In this document: in pieces, positions 26,286 through 34,905 of the stretch | Layout of the letters: every line of letters begins with the position of its first letter | How positions within the stretch are numbered: position 1 is the stretch's first letter | Assembly: GCA_050732635.1 (NCBI GenBank) | Contig: JBOHRE010000010.1 | Location: forward strand, 1-53,082 | Source of the DNA: JBOHRE01 sp050732635 | GTDB taxonomy: Bacteria > Gemmatimonadota > Gemmatimonadetes > Longimicrobiales > RSA9 | Length of the DNA stretch: 53,082 bases | Direction: 5' to 3' | Program-made: the position numbers and the translations under genes | The notes under the pieces: generated by a model | Databases searched by the model: none | The model's input: only the letters and a program-made list of their open reading frames with translations | Told to the model about the DNA's origin: nothing

Positions 26286-28067
26286 GTGGCCAACCTGTTG
26301 ATCGTGATCGATGAGGACCGGCACCGGCGGGACCTCGTCCTGCGCTCGGCGATGCGCCGTGCGGATCCATTGGCCGCCCTGACGCAGGGGCGCTGCGAGG
26401 TGGCCGACTTCAGCGCAGTGTGGAGCGCGGCCGCGGACGCGCCGGTCTCCGCGAGCGGCGATGCTTTCGGCGCCGCGATCCTATGGGGCGACGCGCGCGC
26501 GCCGGAGTGCGATGATCGCCTCGATGCCGGCGCCCTTCGATCCTTCTGGCGCTCCGACGGCCCTGCGCCGCTCGACGGCTTCCATGCTGGAGTCGTGTAC
26601 GACGCGGCGACCGGCAGCGCGACCGTCGGTACGGACCTGTTCGGGCTGTTCCCGATCTACTACGCGGTGATGCGCGCCGTCGCACTCGTCGCGACGAGCC
26701 CGGAGCTGCTGCTACTCCACCCGCTGTTGCGGCGTGAGGTCGACCCGTTCGCGCTCGCCGGGCTTCTCATGACCGAGCGCCTCGTGGCAGGCCATACGCT
26801 GACCGCCGGTGTCCGTCGGTTGGCCGCCGGGCATCTCCTACGGCTCGAGCGCGGGCGCGAGCCGCGTGAGATCGTGCAGTACCGGTTCCGCGTGTCGGAG
26901 GTCACTCCCGCCTCATTGGAGGAGCGGGCGCGCTCCGTCGACCTCGCGTTCGAGCGGGCGGTCCGGCGCCACATCCACGACGCGCCCGTCGGGACGACGC
27001 TGCTTTCCGGCGGCCGTGATTCGCGTATGATCGCCGGCTACCTGGTAGAGGCGGGGCTGCGGCCGCGCGCGATCACGTTCGGCTCGCCCGCCGATCACGA
27101 CGCGCGCTGCGCCCGCGGGGTCGCCCGCGAGCTGCGCCTCGAGCACCGTATCGAGGACTACGACCTGACAGCGTACGAGCGCTACGCGGATCTCGAAGTG
27201 CGCTCGCAGCACGCGCAGAACGGATTCGGTAGCCTGTACGCGTGGGGTATGGCCGAGCACCTGAGCGAGCAGGGCGGGCGTGTCTCTGCCGGCTATTTCC
27301 TGGACACCGTCATCTCGCCGCTCGTATTCGTGGGGGTGGAGAACGACTACGCGACCGTGCGCGCCAGTCACCTGTCGCGCGGGCTGCCGCTTGGCCTGCT
27401 GCGGCGGCTGCTACGCCCGGATGCGTTCGGCGAAGCCATCGACCAGGTGGAGGCGTGCCTGCGCAGCACCTGGGAAGCGTATGCCGAGGAGGGTGCGGTG
27501 CGCACCTGGTACCAGTACCTCTACGACCGCACGCGCTTCCAGGTGGGCTCTATCCCGTGGCGCATGTCGTTCGGGTCGTGGCCGGTGTTGCCCGCGCTGG
27601 ACATCGCCTTCCTAGGTGTGGCCGGCGGGCTGCCGATCCATGAGGTGACCGGGCGCCGGCTGCAGGACGCGCTGATTCGCAACCGCTTCCCACGCCTCGC
27701 GCGCCTTCCCGTCGCCGGCCCTGGCGACGTGACGCCGGCGCTCGCACCGCGGCTGCGCGACCGGGCCGTCGCCGCGCTCGAGAGCAGTCCAGCGGGCGCC
27801 GTGCTACGCGGCGGGCGGGAGCGCTTCCGAAGCCGCGAGCGTCGCTACTACTACCGCATCAACGATTTCAACGGCCCCGGTTGGCAGCGAATCCGCGCCC
27901 GTGCGGAGCCACTGCGGTCGCGTGTCGGCGACCTCTTCGACCTCGGCGTGCTGCACCAGGTGCTGCCGCCGCCCGCTGTCGACGTCCGTTTCGGCGATGC
28001 GCTGCTGGACTCGAGCGGAGTCCGTAACCTGGTGGGCGTCATCCTGTGGGCCGGCCTGTGCCGCTGA
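26286..28067 (+). CDS. asparagine-synthetase-like protein lacking the N-terminal Cys
   Basis: A 593-residue AsnB-like protein. The C-terminal half has the PP-loop SGGRDS at 241-246 (TTLLSGGRDSRMIAGYL), used to adenylate a carboxylate. The N-terminal 190 residues follow the class II glutaminase fold (GFHAGVVYDAATGSATVGTD and LFPIYYAV resemble the 'G.Fa..l.D...l.l.rD..G..PlYy' pattern). However, the protein begins MANLLIV, so the catalytic Cys 2 is absent and glutamine hydrolysis is unlikely. The GTG at 26286 has GAGGCGAG just upstream. AsnB-like proteins occur in glycan loci; a role in amidating or activating a sugar acid here is inference. The 3' end overlaps the convergent GT2 gene by 29 nt. 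Confidence 0.82.
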   Translation: MANLLIVIDEDRHRRDLVLRSAMRRADPLAALTQGRCEVADFSAVWSAAADAPVSASGDAFGAAILWGDARAPECDDRLDAGALRSFWRSDGPAPLDGFHAGVVYDAATGSATVGTDLFGLFPIYYAVMRAVALVATSPELLLLHPLLRREVDPFALAGLLMTERLVAGHTLTAGVRRLAAGHLLRLERGREPREIVQYRFRVSEVTPASLEERARSVDLAFERAVRRHIHDAPVGTTLLSGGRDSRMIAGYLVEAGLRPRAITFGSPADHDARCARGVARELRLEHRIEDYDLTAYERYADLEVRSQHAQNGFGSLYAWGMAEHLSEQGGRVSAGYFLDTVISPLVFVGVENDYATVRASHLSRGLPLGLLRRLLRPDAFGEAIDQVEACLRSTWEAYAEEGAVRTWYQYLYDRTRFQVGSIPWRMSFGSWPVLPALDIAFLGVAGGLPIHEVTGRRLQDALIRNRFPRLARLPVAGPGDVTPALAPRLRDRAVAALESSPAGAVLRGGRERFRSRERRYYYRINDFNGPGWQRIRARAEPLRSRVGDLFDLGVLHQVLPPPAVDVRFGDALLDSSGVRNLVGVILWAGLCR

Positions 28068-28932
28068 CGCCGCTCGCGCCGTTGAGCAGCCAACCCGCGC
28101 CCGCCATGATCACTCTGCTGCCGAGCATAGCGAGTGTGCGTACGGCCGCCGGCCTGCTTCGGCTGTACGCCAGGTAGTCGGCGACGAAATAGGCATCCCA
28201 AAGGGCTCGCCGAATTGGGGTGACGCGGCGGCGCCGCACCGCAGCTCGCCGGGCGCGCAGCGTATTTCGAGCGCCGATCTCGTGCTTTACGGGGTCGTGG
28301 CTCTGCGAAGTTGGCAGGTGCCGGTAGCGGTACAGCACCGCGTCGATCATGACGGGGCGCGTCACCTCTTCGAGCTTGTATACGAGGTCCCGGTCCTCGG
28401 CGTAACGGAGTTCAGGGTCGAGCCCGGCCGTGCGCGCGTAGGCGCTGCGGCGGAAGCTACGGATGGCGCCGACGACGCCGGCGCGCAGCGCCGTGTCCCC
28501 CGCTGGCACGGCGCTGCCATGCGTCGCGAGGCAATCGGTCAGCGTCTCATCATAGACGGCGAAGCGCGAGTACACGAAGGAGCTGTCGTCATCGGCTTCG
28601 TACACCGCGAGCAGCCGTGCGGTCGCTTCGGGGTGTAGCGCGTCATCCGCGTCGAGGATACCGACGATGTCGGTCGTTGCGTTCTCGATCAGCCGCTGAA
28701 GAGTACGCGTATAGCCGATGTTCACGCCGTTCTCCAGTACGCGGATCCGCGGCTCGAGCAGCGCGCGGATCACGGCCAGCGAATCGTCGGTGCTGCCGTC
28801 GTCGGCGATCAGCGCCAGCCAGCGGTCGTCCGTCTGCGCGCGCAGAGACGCGATACAGTCCGGTAGGTAGCGCGCGTGGCCGTGGTTCGCCACCAGATAC
28901 GTGATCCGCGCCGCCTCGACGGAACCGCTCAC
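28039..28932 (-). CDS. GT2-family glycosyltransferase
   Basis: A 297-residue GT-A glycosyltransferase. ITYLVANHGHARYLPDCI is the N-terminal nucleotide-binding strand, LIADDGSTDDS the early Asp motif, and GILDADDALHP the DxD-type metal site; GAIRSFRRSAYARTAGLDPE with AEDRDL gives the catalytic-base region. The start is the GTG at 28932, overlapping the upstream stop by 4 nt (GTGA); frames further left lie inside that gene. It is the last gene of the leftward glycan operon and overlaps the convergent asparagine-synthetase-like gene by 29 nt. Confidence 0.88.
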   Translation of the reverse strand: MSGSVEAARITYLVANHGHARYLPDCIASLRAQTDDRWLALIADDGSTDDSLAVIRALLEPRIRVLENGVNIGYTRTLQRLIENATTDIVGILDADDALHPEATARLLAVYEADDDSSFVYSRFAVYDETLTDCLATHGSAVPAGDTALRAGVVGAIRSFRRSAYARTAGLDPELRYAEDRDLVYKLEEVTRPVMIDAVLYRYRHLPTSQSHDPVKHEIGARNTLRARRAAVRRRRVTPIRRALWDAYFVADYLAYSRSRPAAVRTLAMLGSRVIMAGAGWLLNGASGVSGTGRPTG

Positions 28933-29942
28933 ACGGTCAACGTTTCGAGCGCGGTCTGCGATGCGGCTAGGAGCGCCGCCGTGTGCGCGCACGCTTGCTC
29001 CGCCGTGTCCGCCCATAAGACGCCTGGGAGGCCTCGCGTCCACGCTGCGTGGAAGCTGGAGAGTTTGCCGTAGCTATTGTCGAGCAGCACGTGCGGCAGG
29101 CCGAGCAACATCGCCAGAACGTGCCCATGGAGCCGGTCGGTAATGACGACGCGGCCGGCCGCCAGCGTCCGCACGGCGCGCCCAAGCCTCTGCCGCGCCA
29201 AAGGGTCGTAGGCCACACTGAGTAGACGGCGCGCGAGCCGCCGTAGCGCCGGCCGGCGCCACGCTCCGATCAGCAGGTAGACGGCCCGCCGCAGCGGCGT
29301 GGCGGGCTCGTCGATCCAGTCGATCGTCGCCTCCCGGTGGGCGGTCGTTGCGGCCTCGGCATCTGTCCGCGCGAGCCACACGATGTCCTCGTGCGCCGGC
29401 ACGGGACGCGGGAGCGGCCCCAGGCAGAAGGCCATGTCAGGACACAGCCGCGCCGCTACGCCGAGCTCGTTCTCGGCGATCCGAGCGCTGCGCGCATCTC
29501 GCACGAGCAGCGTGAAGCGCGAATGCCGGCGGCAGGCTTCGGCCGCACGCCGCAGCGTGTCGGCGCGTTGGAAGTGCAGCGACTGCGGCAGCTGGATGAC
29601 CGGGTTTTCAGGGAACGAGCGCAGCACGTCCTCGCGGCACGCTTGGCCGAGCGGCCAGAGGTCGCCGAAGCTGCCGCCGCCCGTCAGGAGGATGGGACCG
29701 CGCCCGACGGCGCGGCGGAGCGCGTCGCGATCGTAGGTGAGCAGGTCGCAGGTGTACGCCGGCGCCGGCGCGCCGATCGCCCGGAGCGCGGCGCGCTGAC
29801 CGAGCCAGATCGCGCTATCGCCGGGGTTCGGATAGGTCGGGCAGTCGAGCAACGCGTACGGCGCGTCCGGCGGGAGCAGCTCCGCCAGCGTGCTCGTCGC
29901 CAGCCTCGCCAGTGCGGCGACACGGTCGTGCAGCGCGCTCAC
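28929..29942 (-). CDS. polysaccharide pyruvyl transferase family protein
   Basis: A 337-residue protein of the polysaccharide pyruvyl transferase family (CsaB/ExoV-like fold), which typically adds ketal-linked pyruvate from PEP to a sugar. Signatures: CPTYPNPGDSAIWLG near the N-terminus; PILLTGGGSFGDLWP; PVIQLPQSLHFQ; and C-terminal VVITDRLHGHVLAMLLGLPHV, with DNSYGK just after. The GTG at 29942 overlaps the wzt stop by 4 nt. The family is well conserved, so pyruvylation or a related transfer onto the exported glycan is likely. Confidence 0.88.
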   Translation of the reverse strand: MSALHDRVAALARLATSTLAELLPPDAPYALLDCPTYPNPGDSAIWLGQRAALRAIGAPAPAYTCDLLTYDRDALRRAVGRGPILLTGGGSFGDLWPLGQACREDVLRSFPENPVIQLPQSLHFQRADTLRRAAEACRRHSRFTLLVRDARSARIAENELGVAARLCPDMAFCLGPLPRPVPAHEDIVWLARTDAEAATTAHREATIDWIDEPATPLRRAVYLLIGAWRRPALRRLARRLLSVAYDPLARQRLGRAVRTLAAGRVVITDRLHGHVLAMLLGLPHVLLDNSYGKLSSFHAAWTRGLPGVLWADTAEQACAHTAALLAASQTALETLTV

Positions 29943-31132
29943 GGCTCGAGCAGGCGGGCGCGCGGCTCGCAGAACACCGGCCCGATCCCGTAGTCCTGTT
30001 GGCCGACGGTGATGAGCGTCGTGGGCCCGCGCGACAGCTCCCGCAGGGAGCGCGCATCCCATGCGGCCGCCTGTGCACGGTAGGTCCCCGGCGCCACGTT
30101 CATGCGGACGTCGAGCTCGATCTCGAACGCCCCCCGCTCCGGGAGCCGAACGCCGCACGCATCCGTGTGGGCGACGAATACCAAGTCCTCGCGCGGCAGC
30201 GCGCGCACGCGGATGCCGACCGTGGTCTCGCCCGGAGGGCGCGCTCCCGTGACCGAGCCACGCACGTGCAGACGCACCCGCTCGCCGGGACCAACGTGGT
30301 CCGGACCCTCCGTGCGGATGCCGCAGACGCGCACGCCCGTGTCGGCCTCGGCGTCCGTGTGCGCCGCGCCGTTCTCGACGTAGGCGGCGACGCACTCGGC
30401 CGCAGGACCCGCGTGCGATATCCGACCGCGCGTCAGCAGGATCGCCCGGCTGCACAGCTCCGTGATCAGATTCAGCTGGTGCGACACGACCAGTGCGACG
30501 ACGTCGCGGCGCGTCGCCTCGCGGATCCGCTCGAAGGCGCGCTGCTGGAAGGCCCAGTCGCCGACCGCCAGCACTTCATCCACGATCAGGATCTCGGGGT
30601 CGAGGTGTGCCGCGATCGAGAACCCGAGCCGGGCGCTCATGCCGCTAGAGTAGTGCTTGACCGGCGTGTCGACGAACCGCTCGAGCTCCGCGAACTCGAC
30701 GATCGCGTCGAACTTGCGCGTGATCTCGACGCGCGGCATGCCGAGTACGGCGCCCTGCAGGTAGATGTTCTCGCGGCCGGTCAGGTCGTAATGGAAGCCC
30801 GCCGCCAGCTCGATCAGGGCGCCGACCCGCGCGCGCCCGCGCCGGGTACCGTGCACGGCGATCCGACCCGCGTCGGGCCGGAGAATTCCGGCCAGCAGTC
30901 GGAGCAGTGTCGACTTGCCGGCGCCGTTCGGGCCAATAATCCCCAACGCCTCGCCGGCGCCGACCTCGAACGAGATGTCGCGGAGCGCCCAGATCTGCTG
31001 TCGTTCCCTGCGCCTGCCGCGCAGGCGGTCGAGCACGTGGTCCGCGGCATCGCGCACGCTCCGGACGCGTCGCCCGAGCCGGAACTGCTTCGACACACGG
31101 TCGAACGTCACGGACGCTGCGGAGGCGGTCAT
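29939..31132 (-). CDS. wzt: polysaccharide ABC exporter ATP-binding protein (Wzt type)
   Basis: A 397-residue ATPase of the ABC-dependent O-antigen/teichoic-acid export family. Walker A GPNGAGKST at 67-75, signature YSSGMSARL at 161-169, Walker B ILIVDE at 181-186; the HYSSGM and GRENIYLQG motifs are typical of Wzt/TagH. Residues from about 250 to the end form an extra beta-rich domain (VRLHVRGSVTGARPPGETTV), like the Wzt carbohydrate-binding C-terminal domain that recognises a modified chain end. The ATG at 31132 overlaps the upstream stop (ATGA). Partner permease: the wzm gene two positions upstream in the operon. Confidence 0.93.
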   Translation of the reverse strand: MTASAASVTFDRVSKQFRLGRRVRSVRDAADHVLDRLRGRRRERQQIWALRDISFEVGAGEALGIIGPNGAGKSTLLRLLAGILRPDAGRIAVHGTRRGRARVGALIELAAGFHYDLTGRENIYLQGAVLGMPRVEITRKFDAIVEFAELERFVDTPVKHYSSGMSARLGFSIAAHLDPEILIVDEVLAVGDWAFQQRAFERIREATRRDVVALVVSHQLNLITELCSRAILLTRGRISHAGPAAECVAAYVENGAAHTDAEADTGVRVCGIRTEGPDHVGPGERVRLHVRGSVTGARPPGETTVGIRVRALPREDLVFVAHTDACGVRLPERGAFEIELDVRMNVAPGTYRAQAAAWDARSLRELSRGPTTLITVGQQDYGIGPVFCEPRARLLEP

Positions 31133-32316
31133 GTTCGGACGGCCGGCGCGAAGTGTTCGCGGAGCAGGCCGCCCATGCGTCGGACGGTGCCGCGCAGGCG
31201 GGAGCGCCGCATTGCCGCCGCCGCGGCACGCGCAACATCGGGGCGGCCGCTCACCAGCGCGAGCGCCCGGATGTCGCGTAGCTCGCGGTAGTCCCAACTG
31301 TGCGCGCATTGCAGGCGCGCGAGCGCGCCGACGTCCAGGCTGGCGGCCGGGAACGTCGCGCACCGCGAAAGCCCGCCGAGCAACTCGAGGATCGCCACGG
31401 TCCGCAGACACTTCCCGCAGGCGCCGCAATTCTCGTCGGACCACGACTCCCAGCACACGCGCAGCGCACTCATGGCAGCCGGGTGCGCCACGAGTAGCCG
31501 CGTCTTGTCGACGCGCGAGAACGCCGCACCGTCGTGCACGAACGCGGTGCTCGCCGTCGATAGCAGCGGATCGGTCAGGGGGTGTGAGCCCCAGGGGTGC
31601 AGGTCGCGATATCCGCCTGTGGCGGGAATGAGAACGGTCCGATAGCGCGATCCGAGCGCCAGCGCGGTCGCAGCGAGGGCGCAGCCGTGCGCGAGTGGCC
31701 CCCAGGGCACCTCAGCGAGCAGCTCTTCGCGGACGTTCGTCGCCATGGCGACGAACGTCACACCGAGTGAGGTCGCGACGCGAGCGTGGCGCGCCGCCAG
31801 CCGCTCGAACGCCTCCGGGCGGCCGAGCGGGATGTCGAAGCCGTGCACCGAGATCAGCTCGTCGATGAGCCCGGCTTCGCGTGGCGGTCCGGAGCGCCGG
31901 CGCAGCGCAGTGAAGAACGAGTCGACGCCGCCGGAGAAGAAGGCGCCCACGCGGCGCGGCGGCAGGCCCGCAGCCGGCCGCACGACAGGATCGACAGGAT
32001 CGTCCGCCCGCTCCGCCTCGAGCAGCACCGCCTGCAGGTGCGGGTACCAGGCGCGCCAGATCTCGAGGACGCGCGGCAGCCCGTCGAGCAGCACTCCGTC
32101 GACCGGCGCGGCGATCCGGAGCGGCTCGCCCCGCAGTGCGGCGAGCGGCAGCAGGGCCACCGCCCATGGGTTGCCTGAGCGGCCAAGGTGGTCCGCCGCG
32201 TCCGCCGGCACCTCGAACCAGCAGGGGCGCGTCGCGCCGTCGTCGCCGATCACCTCGGCGGACAGGCGCACGCGACCGCCGGACGCTCGCTCCAGACCGA
32301 TCGCGGCGACCCGCAC
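31129..32316 (-). CDS. PP-loop ATPase-like protein with QueC-like Cys cluster
   Basis: A 395-residue protein of unknown function with an ATP-pyrophosphatase PP-loop SGGVDS at 128-133 (GAFFSGGVDSFFTALRR). It also has a four-Cys cluster C288, C297, C300 and C303 (ENCGACGKCLRT), spaced like the zinc site of QueC. Family members with this fold adenylate carboxyl or carbonyl groups. It is not a housekeeping QueC: the N-terminal 120 residues are extra and its place is between wzm and wzt. The GTG start directly abuts the wzm stop, with GGAGGT in the wzm 3' end as ribosome site. A role in modifying a glycan sugar is inference. Confidence 0.75.
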   Translation of the reverse strand: MRVAAIGLERASGGRVRLSAEVIGDDGATRPCWFEVPADAADHLGRSGNPWAVALLPLAALRGEPLRIAAPVDGVLLDGLPRVLEIWRAWYPHLQAVLLEAERADDPVDPVVRPAAGLPPRRVGAFFSGGVDSFFTALRRRSGPPREAGLIDELISVHGFDIPLGRPEAFERLAARHARVATSLGVTFVAMATNVREELLAEVPWGPLAHGCALAATALALGSRYRTVLIPATGGYRDLHPWGSHPLTDPLLSTASTAFVHDGAAFSRVDKTRLLVAHPAAMSALRVCWESWSDENCGACGKCLRTVAILELLGGLSRCATFPAASLDVGALARLQCAHSWDYRELRDIRALALVSGRPDVARAAAAAMRRSRLRGTVRRMGGLLREHFAPAVRT

Positions 32317-33156
32317 CTAGACCTCCTCCGCGAAGCGGAACTCCGCCCGGTGGAACAGGAGCCAGGAGGCGCCGAGCATCACCACGGCGAGCACGGCCGC
32401 ACCGGCGAACGGGCCGGCGGGCGGCAGCTCACCGCGCAGCAGCACCGCGCGGTACGCATCGATAATGGGCGTCATCGGATTCAATAACAGCACCTGGCCG
32501 AGCGCGCCCCCGATTCGCTCGACTGGATAGACGACCGAAGTGGCGAACATCCACACTGTGATGCCCACCTCGAAAACGTACTTCACATCGGCGTAGAAGA
32601 GGTTCGCCATTGCCAACGCCAGCGCGAGGGCGGCGGTGAACACGAGCTGCACGGCGAGGACCACGGGCAGGAACAGCAGCGCGCTCGACGGCGCGATCCC
32701 GTACCACGCCATGAGCAGCCCAAGCACGATGGAGGCGACGGCGAAGTCGAGGAGCGCCGTCGCCACCGCCGAGAGTGGCAGAATCTCGCGCGGAAAGTAC
32801 ACCTTGGTGACCAGGTTCGGGTTGCTCGTCAGCGACGTCGTCGCGAAGCGCAGCGACGAAGCGAGCAGGTTCCACGGCAGCAGCCCCGCGAACGCGTAGA
32901 GCGGATACGGCATGCCAGTGTCGAGCCGCACGACGCGCGTGAAGATGACCGTAAAGATCAGCATGTTCAGCAGCGGCATGGCCACGGCCCAGCCGAACCC
33001 CATGATCGCGTTCTGGTAGCGCAGCTTCAGGTCGCGGCGGGTTACGGCCACGAACAGCTCGCGGAACTCGCCGAGCTCCACCACCACCTCCCGTAGGTCC
33101 GTGAGCAGGCGACCGCGAACGGGCGCGACCGGAGCCGCGGTCGGGGGATCGTGCAT
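32317..33156 (-). CDS. wzm: polysaccharide ABC exporter permease (Wzm type)
   Basis: A 279-residue ABC-2 permease. The cytosolic N-terminus REVVVELGEFRELFVAVTRR is followed by DLKLRYQNAIMGFGWAVAMP, the typical lead of Wzm/TagG, then six hydrophobic segments. SLTSNPNLVTKVYFPREILP is the conserved coupling loop, and LLLNPMTPIIDAYRAVLL lies before the last helices. With wzt it forms an exporter for an undecaprenyl-linked polysaccharide across the inner membrane. The ATG at 33156 is used because upstream residues are Arg/Gly-rich shadow sequence. It is the first gene of the leftward five-gene operon. Confidence 0.93.
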   Translation of the reverse strand: MHDPPTAAPVAPVRGRLLTDLREVVVELGEFRELFVAVTRRDLKLRYQNAIMGFGWAVAMPLLNMLIFTVIFTRVVRLDTGMPYPLYAFAGLLPWNLLASSLRFATTSLTSNPNLVTKVYFPREILPLSAVATALLDFAVASIVLGLLMAWYGIAPSSALLFLPVVLAVQLVFTAALALALAMANLFYADVKYVFEVGITVWMFATSVVYPVERIGGALGQVLLLNPMTPIIDAYRAVLLRGELPPAGPFAGAAVLAVVMLGASWLLFHRAEFRFAEEV

Positions 33157-33615
33157 GAAGCCGGCTCGCTGGCAGGGGGAGAGCGTCGCCCGAGAAGGGC
33201 GGCCGCCGACGAGACGGCAATCGCCATGCCCCCGAAAACCCGCGTGAGCGCCGCGCTGACGCACGGTCCGCCGGCCGGGAACGGGCGACAACACGGTAGC
33301 TATGGCCGTCGGGGACGCGCGGCCGGTCGGCGGCCGGCCGCCAGCGCCTCGAGTCGGACGCCGCCCCCTCGCGACACCGTTGCATGCACACCGCACCCGA
33401 CAGAGGCGCGACCGTAGCCCGGGCGGCGCGGACAGGGCATATCTCTTGCCCCCAGCCGCCCGTCGACACCCACCCAATACCAGTTATCAGGCCGAATGCC
33501 GCCCGAGCCGTCGCGCCGCATGCTTGGCGAGCGCGCCGCGGTGCGTCGCGACGCTGCCGCCAGCGCTCCAATTACAGGCCTCCGGACCCGCCAGGGCCTG
33601 GTGGAGGGCCCGGTC
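33157..33615. other. divergent intergenic region of the glycan locus
   Basis: Up to 459 nt between wzm and the rightward glycosyltransferase (339 nt if the latter starts at 33496). It contains a hairpin CGGCCG-GTCGG-CGGCCG at 33320-33336. Promoters for both directions should be here, but I found no convincing pair of boxes. No coding frame is recognisable. Confidence 0.55.
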
Positions 33616-34845
33616 GTGGATGCCGCCACGGGCTCGACCGTGCTCTTCCTCATCAACGACCTGCGCACCGGTGGAGCCGAGCGGACGCTCGTCAACTATC
33701 TGAATCACCTGCGCCGGCTGCAGCCTGTACTGGTGCTGATCAATCCGCAGGCCGAGCTGCTGGCCGAGCTGTCACCGAGTGTGGAGGTTCTGGTCCTGTC
33801 TCGGCGAGCGAGTTCGGCGGAGGTCGGCGCTGCCCAGCCGAGTCCGGGACCAGCGGGGCCGGCATACCGCCGCGGACGCCCACGCGGACAGATGCCACTC
33901 GAGCTGCCGGGACTGCTGGTGCGCGCTTGGCGACTCGCTCGGCTGGCGCGGACGCACCGTTGCTCCGCGGTGTCGACGTTCCTGAATCGATCGCACACGA
34001 TCGCACTGACTGCGAAGCTGCTCTTCGCGCCGAGGCTGCGCGTGGTGATCAATGTGCACGAAATGCTGTCGCAGCACCTGCAAATCCACTTCGCCGCGGT
34101 CGAGCGGCAGCTGATGAAGTGGTTCATCCGTTGGACCTTTCCGCGGGCTGCGAGCATCGTCGTCGTGTCGGAAGGTGTGCGGCGTGATCTGGTGCAGCAC
34201 TTCCGGCTCGATCCTGACCGCATAACAGTCGTGCACAACCCGATCGATGTGGTGCAGGTGCGTGAGAGAGCGGCGGAGCCGGCACCCGAGATCAGCAACG
34301 GTGTCACACGCCCGCTGATCGTCGCCGTCGGCAGGCTGGTCCATTTGAAGGGGCTCGACCTGTTGATCCGGGCAGTCGGCCGACTGCCTCCGCAACTGCG
34401 CGGTACCGTTTTCGTGATCGGTGAAGGGGAGGAACGCTCGCGGCTGGAGCATCTCATTTCGCGGCTCGGCATGTCCGATCGCGTGCGTCTGCTGGGGCAT
34501 CGGAGCAATCCCTGGAAGTACATGGCAAAGTCGGATGTCGTCGCGCTGTGTTCGCGCACGGAGGCGTTTCCGAACGTGATCGGCGAAGCGCTCGCACTGT
34601 CGCGCCCTGTGGTTGCCACGTACTGCTCGGAGGGTGTACGCGAATACCTGAACGGAGGGGAGTGCGGCCTGCTCGTCCCGCCCGAGGACGTCGATGCCCT
34701 CGCCCAAGCGCTCACTCGCGTGCTGACGGAGGCGCCCCTGCGTCGTCGTTTTCGCCGTGAAGGGTTGCGCAGGGTCGAGATCTTCGACATTGCGCGCACC
34801 GTCGAGCGCTACGAGTCGCTGCTCGCTCGCATCTGCAGTGCGTGA
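33616..34845 (+). CDS. GT4-family glycosyltransferase
   Basis: A roughly 409-residue GT-B glycosyltransferase. The N-terminal domain starts STVLFLINDLRTGGAERTL, the GT4 GGAE acceptor loop. The C-terminal domain has PLIVAVGRLVHLKGLDLLIR, VFVIGEGEERSRLE, and SRTEAFPNVIGEALALSRPV with both Glu residues of EX7E. The GTG at 33616 is preferred because GGAGG lies 8 nt upstream and the first strand then starts at residue 8, as in the family; an ATG at 33496 would add a 40-residue low-complexity lead. A probable role is chain extension of the polysaccharide exported by Wzm/Wzt. Confidence 0.88.
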   Translation: MDAATGSTVLFLINDLRTGGAERTLVNYLNHLRRLQPVLVLINPQAELLAELSPSVEVLVLSRRASSAEVGAAQPSPGPAGPAYRRGRPRGQMPLELPGLLVRAWRLARLARTHRCSAVSTFLNRSHTIALTAKLLFAPRLRVVINVHEMLSQHLQIHFAAVERQLMKWFIRWTFPRAASIVVVSEGVRRDLVQHFRLDPDRITVVHNPIDVVQVRERAAEPAPEISNGVTRPLIVAVGRLVHLKGLDLLIRAVGRLPPQLRGTVFVIGEGEERSRLEHLISRLGMSDRVRLLGHRSNPWKYMAKSDVVALCSRTEAFPNVIGEALALSRPVVATYCSEGVREYLNGGECGLLVPPEDVDALAQALTRVLTEAPLRRRFRREGLRRVEIFDIARTVERYESLLARICSA

Positions 34846-34905
34846 TTACGCCGCAACGGCCTGCTCTGCCGCAACCGCGAAATTGCCTGTCCGCCCGCCA
34901 CCGGT

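Noticed and set aside
26286..28067. Lasso-peptide cyclase (asparagine-synthetase-like) and a RiPP cluster
   Set aside because: No precursor peptide, RRE protein or transglutaminase-type protease nearby; neighbours are glycan export genes.
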